From: an uncultured Eubacteriales bacterium
Lineage (GTDB): Bacteria > Bacillota_A > Clostridia > Christensenellales > Aristaeellaceae
Length of the DNA: 6,640 bases
Direction: 5' to 3'
NCBI GenBank assembly: GCA_900553645.1
Contig: USEE01000074.1
Location: 1-6,640 of the forward strand
Part shown: positions 6,463 to 6,640 of the stretch, piece by piece
How the letters are laid out: each line of letters opens with the position of its first letter
Position numbering within the stretch: position 1 is the stretch's first letter
Program-made: the position numbers and the translations under genes
The notes under the pieces: model-generated
Databases searched by the model: none
What the model saw: the letters and a program-made list of their open reading frames with translations, nothing else
Told to the model about the DNA's origin: nothing

Positions 6463-6640
6463 GGTACCACCTTCATTTACACCCAAAAGGATGCCTCTTT
6501 GCGCTGTATCGGGCGCACCCTGTCCCTCCAAAGCGACCTTCCGCGCGCACTCTCTCCGAATCGCCTTGCAGCCCATGGGCGATTCTCTCTGACGGCGGCA
6601 CGCGCGTCCTCCTCTTTTTCAACGGGAAGCTCATATACAT
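6417..6640 (-). promoter_or_regulatory. T-box riboswitch leader, valine-type (GUC specifier), controlling the valS operon
   Basis: This leader RNA binds tRNA and allows transcription into the operon when the matching tRNA is uncharged. Seen in order on the minus strand: an AGAGAG segment like the stem I AG bulge; a stem of GAATCGCC and GGCGATTC around a loop containing GGCUGCAA, which fits the GGNUGNNA distal-loop consensus; GAAGGUCGCUUUGGAG, where GUC at 6537-6535 sits where the specifier codon is expected and encodes valine; a small hairpin at 6479-6494 (stem III candidate); the T-box GGTGGTACCACG at 6471-6460; and the terminator. The specifier match to the downstream valS is strong mutual support. 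The promoter and possibly the first bases of stem I lie beyond the window edge. Specifier placement is by analogy with other T-boxes and was not confirmed by folding. Confidence 0.92.

Noticed and set aside
6388..6576. Upstream extension of the small membrane protein frame to an ATG at 6576 (118 residues in all)
   Set aside because: This stretch is the T-box leader with its specifier, T-box core and terminator; the peptide read from it is an accident of the RNA sequence.
1..6640. Possible mobile element, CRISPR array, phage or defence system
   Set aside because: No transposase, integrase, repeat-spacer pattern, long terminal inverted repeat or recognisable defence gene was seen; all large genes are housekeeping or common families.

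Overview
The window reads as chromosome of a GC-rich member of the Bacillota (Clostridia-like). The evidence is a tRNA-sensing T-box leader ahead of valS, the valS-folC gene pair and strong GGAGG-type ribosome binding sites. ATA (Ile) and GTA (Val) codons are also used freely in a GC-rich background over most of the window. No species is assigned. All six recognised genes lie on the minus strand, so transcription runs from high to low coordinates.

Layout in the direction of transcription: a T-box riboswitch (about 6640 to 6417, upstream end outside the window) with a valine-type specifier GUC and its own terminator; a 55-codon gene for a predicted two-helix membrane protein (6387-6220); a 19-bp tandem repeat; valS, valyl-tRNA synthetase (6171-3454); a 112-bp gap with two strong hairpins; folC, folylpolyglutamate/dihydrofolate synthase (3340-2033); a 119-bp gap; rsmH, 16S rRNA m4C1402 methyltransferase, starting at TTG (1913-969); a GNAT acetyltransferase whose ATG abuts the rsmH stop codon (968-435); and the first 132 codons of a divergent tRNA-guanine transglycosylase (TGT) family gene that runs off the left edge (397-1).

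Most of these genes serve translation: tRNA charging, rRNA methylation and probably tRNA modification, with folate retention alongside. The T-box would couple the small membrane protein and valS to the charging state of tRNA-Val. Whether folC and the genes beyond it share that control depends on the hairpins between valS and folC.

The most unusual signal is inside valS. Codons 1-514 contain no ATA and no GTA codon, whereas codons 515-905 use ATA for 9 of 19 isoleucines and GTA for eight valines, as the downstream genes do. This suggests a mosaic gene made by recombination, or an assembly chimera, with the junction most likely between about 4629 and 4815. I found no mobile element, CRISPR array, tRNA or rRNA gene, and no clear defence or other novel multi-gene system.
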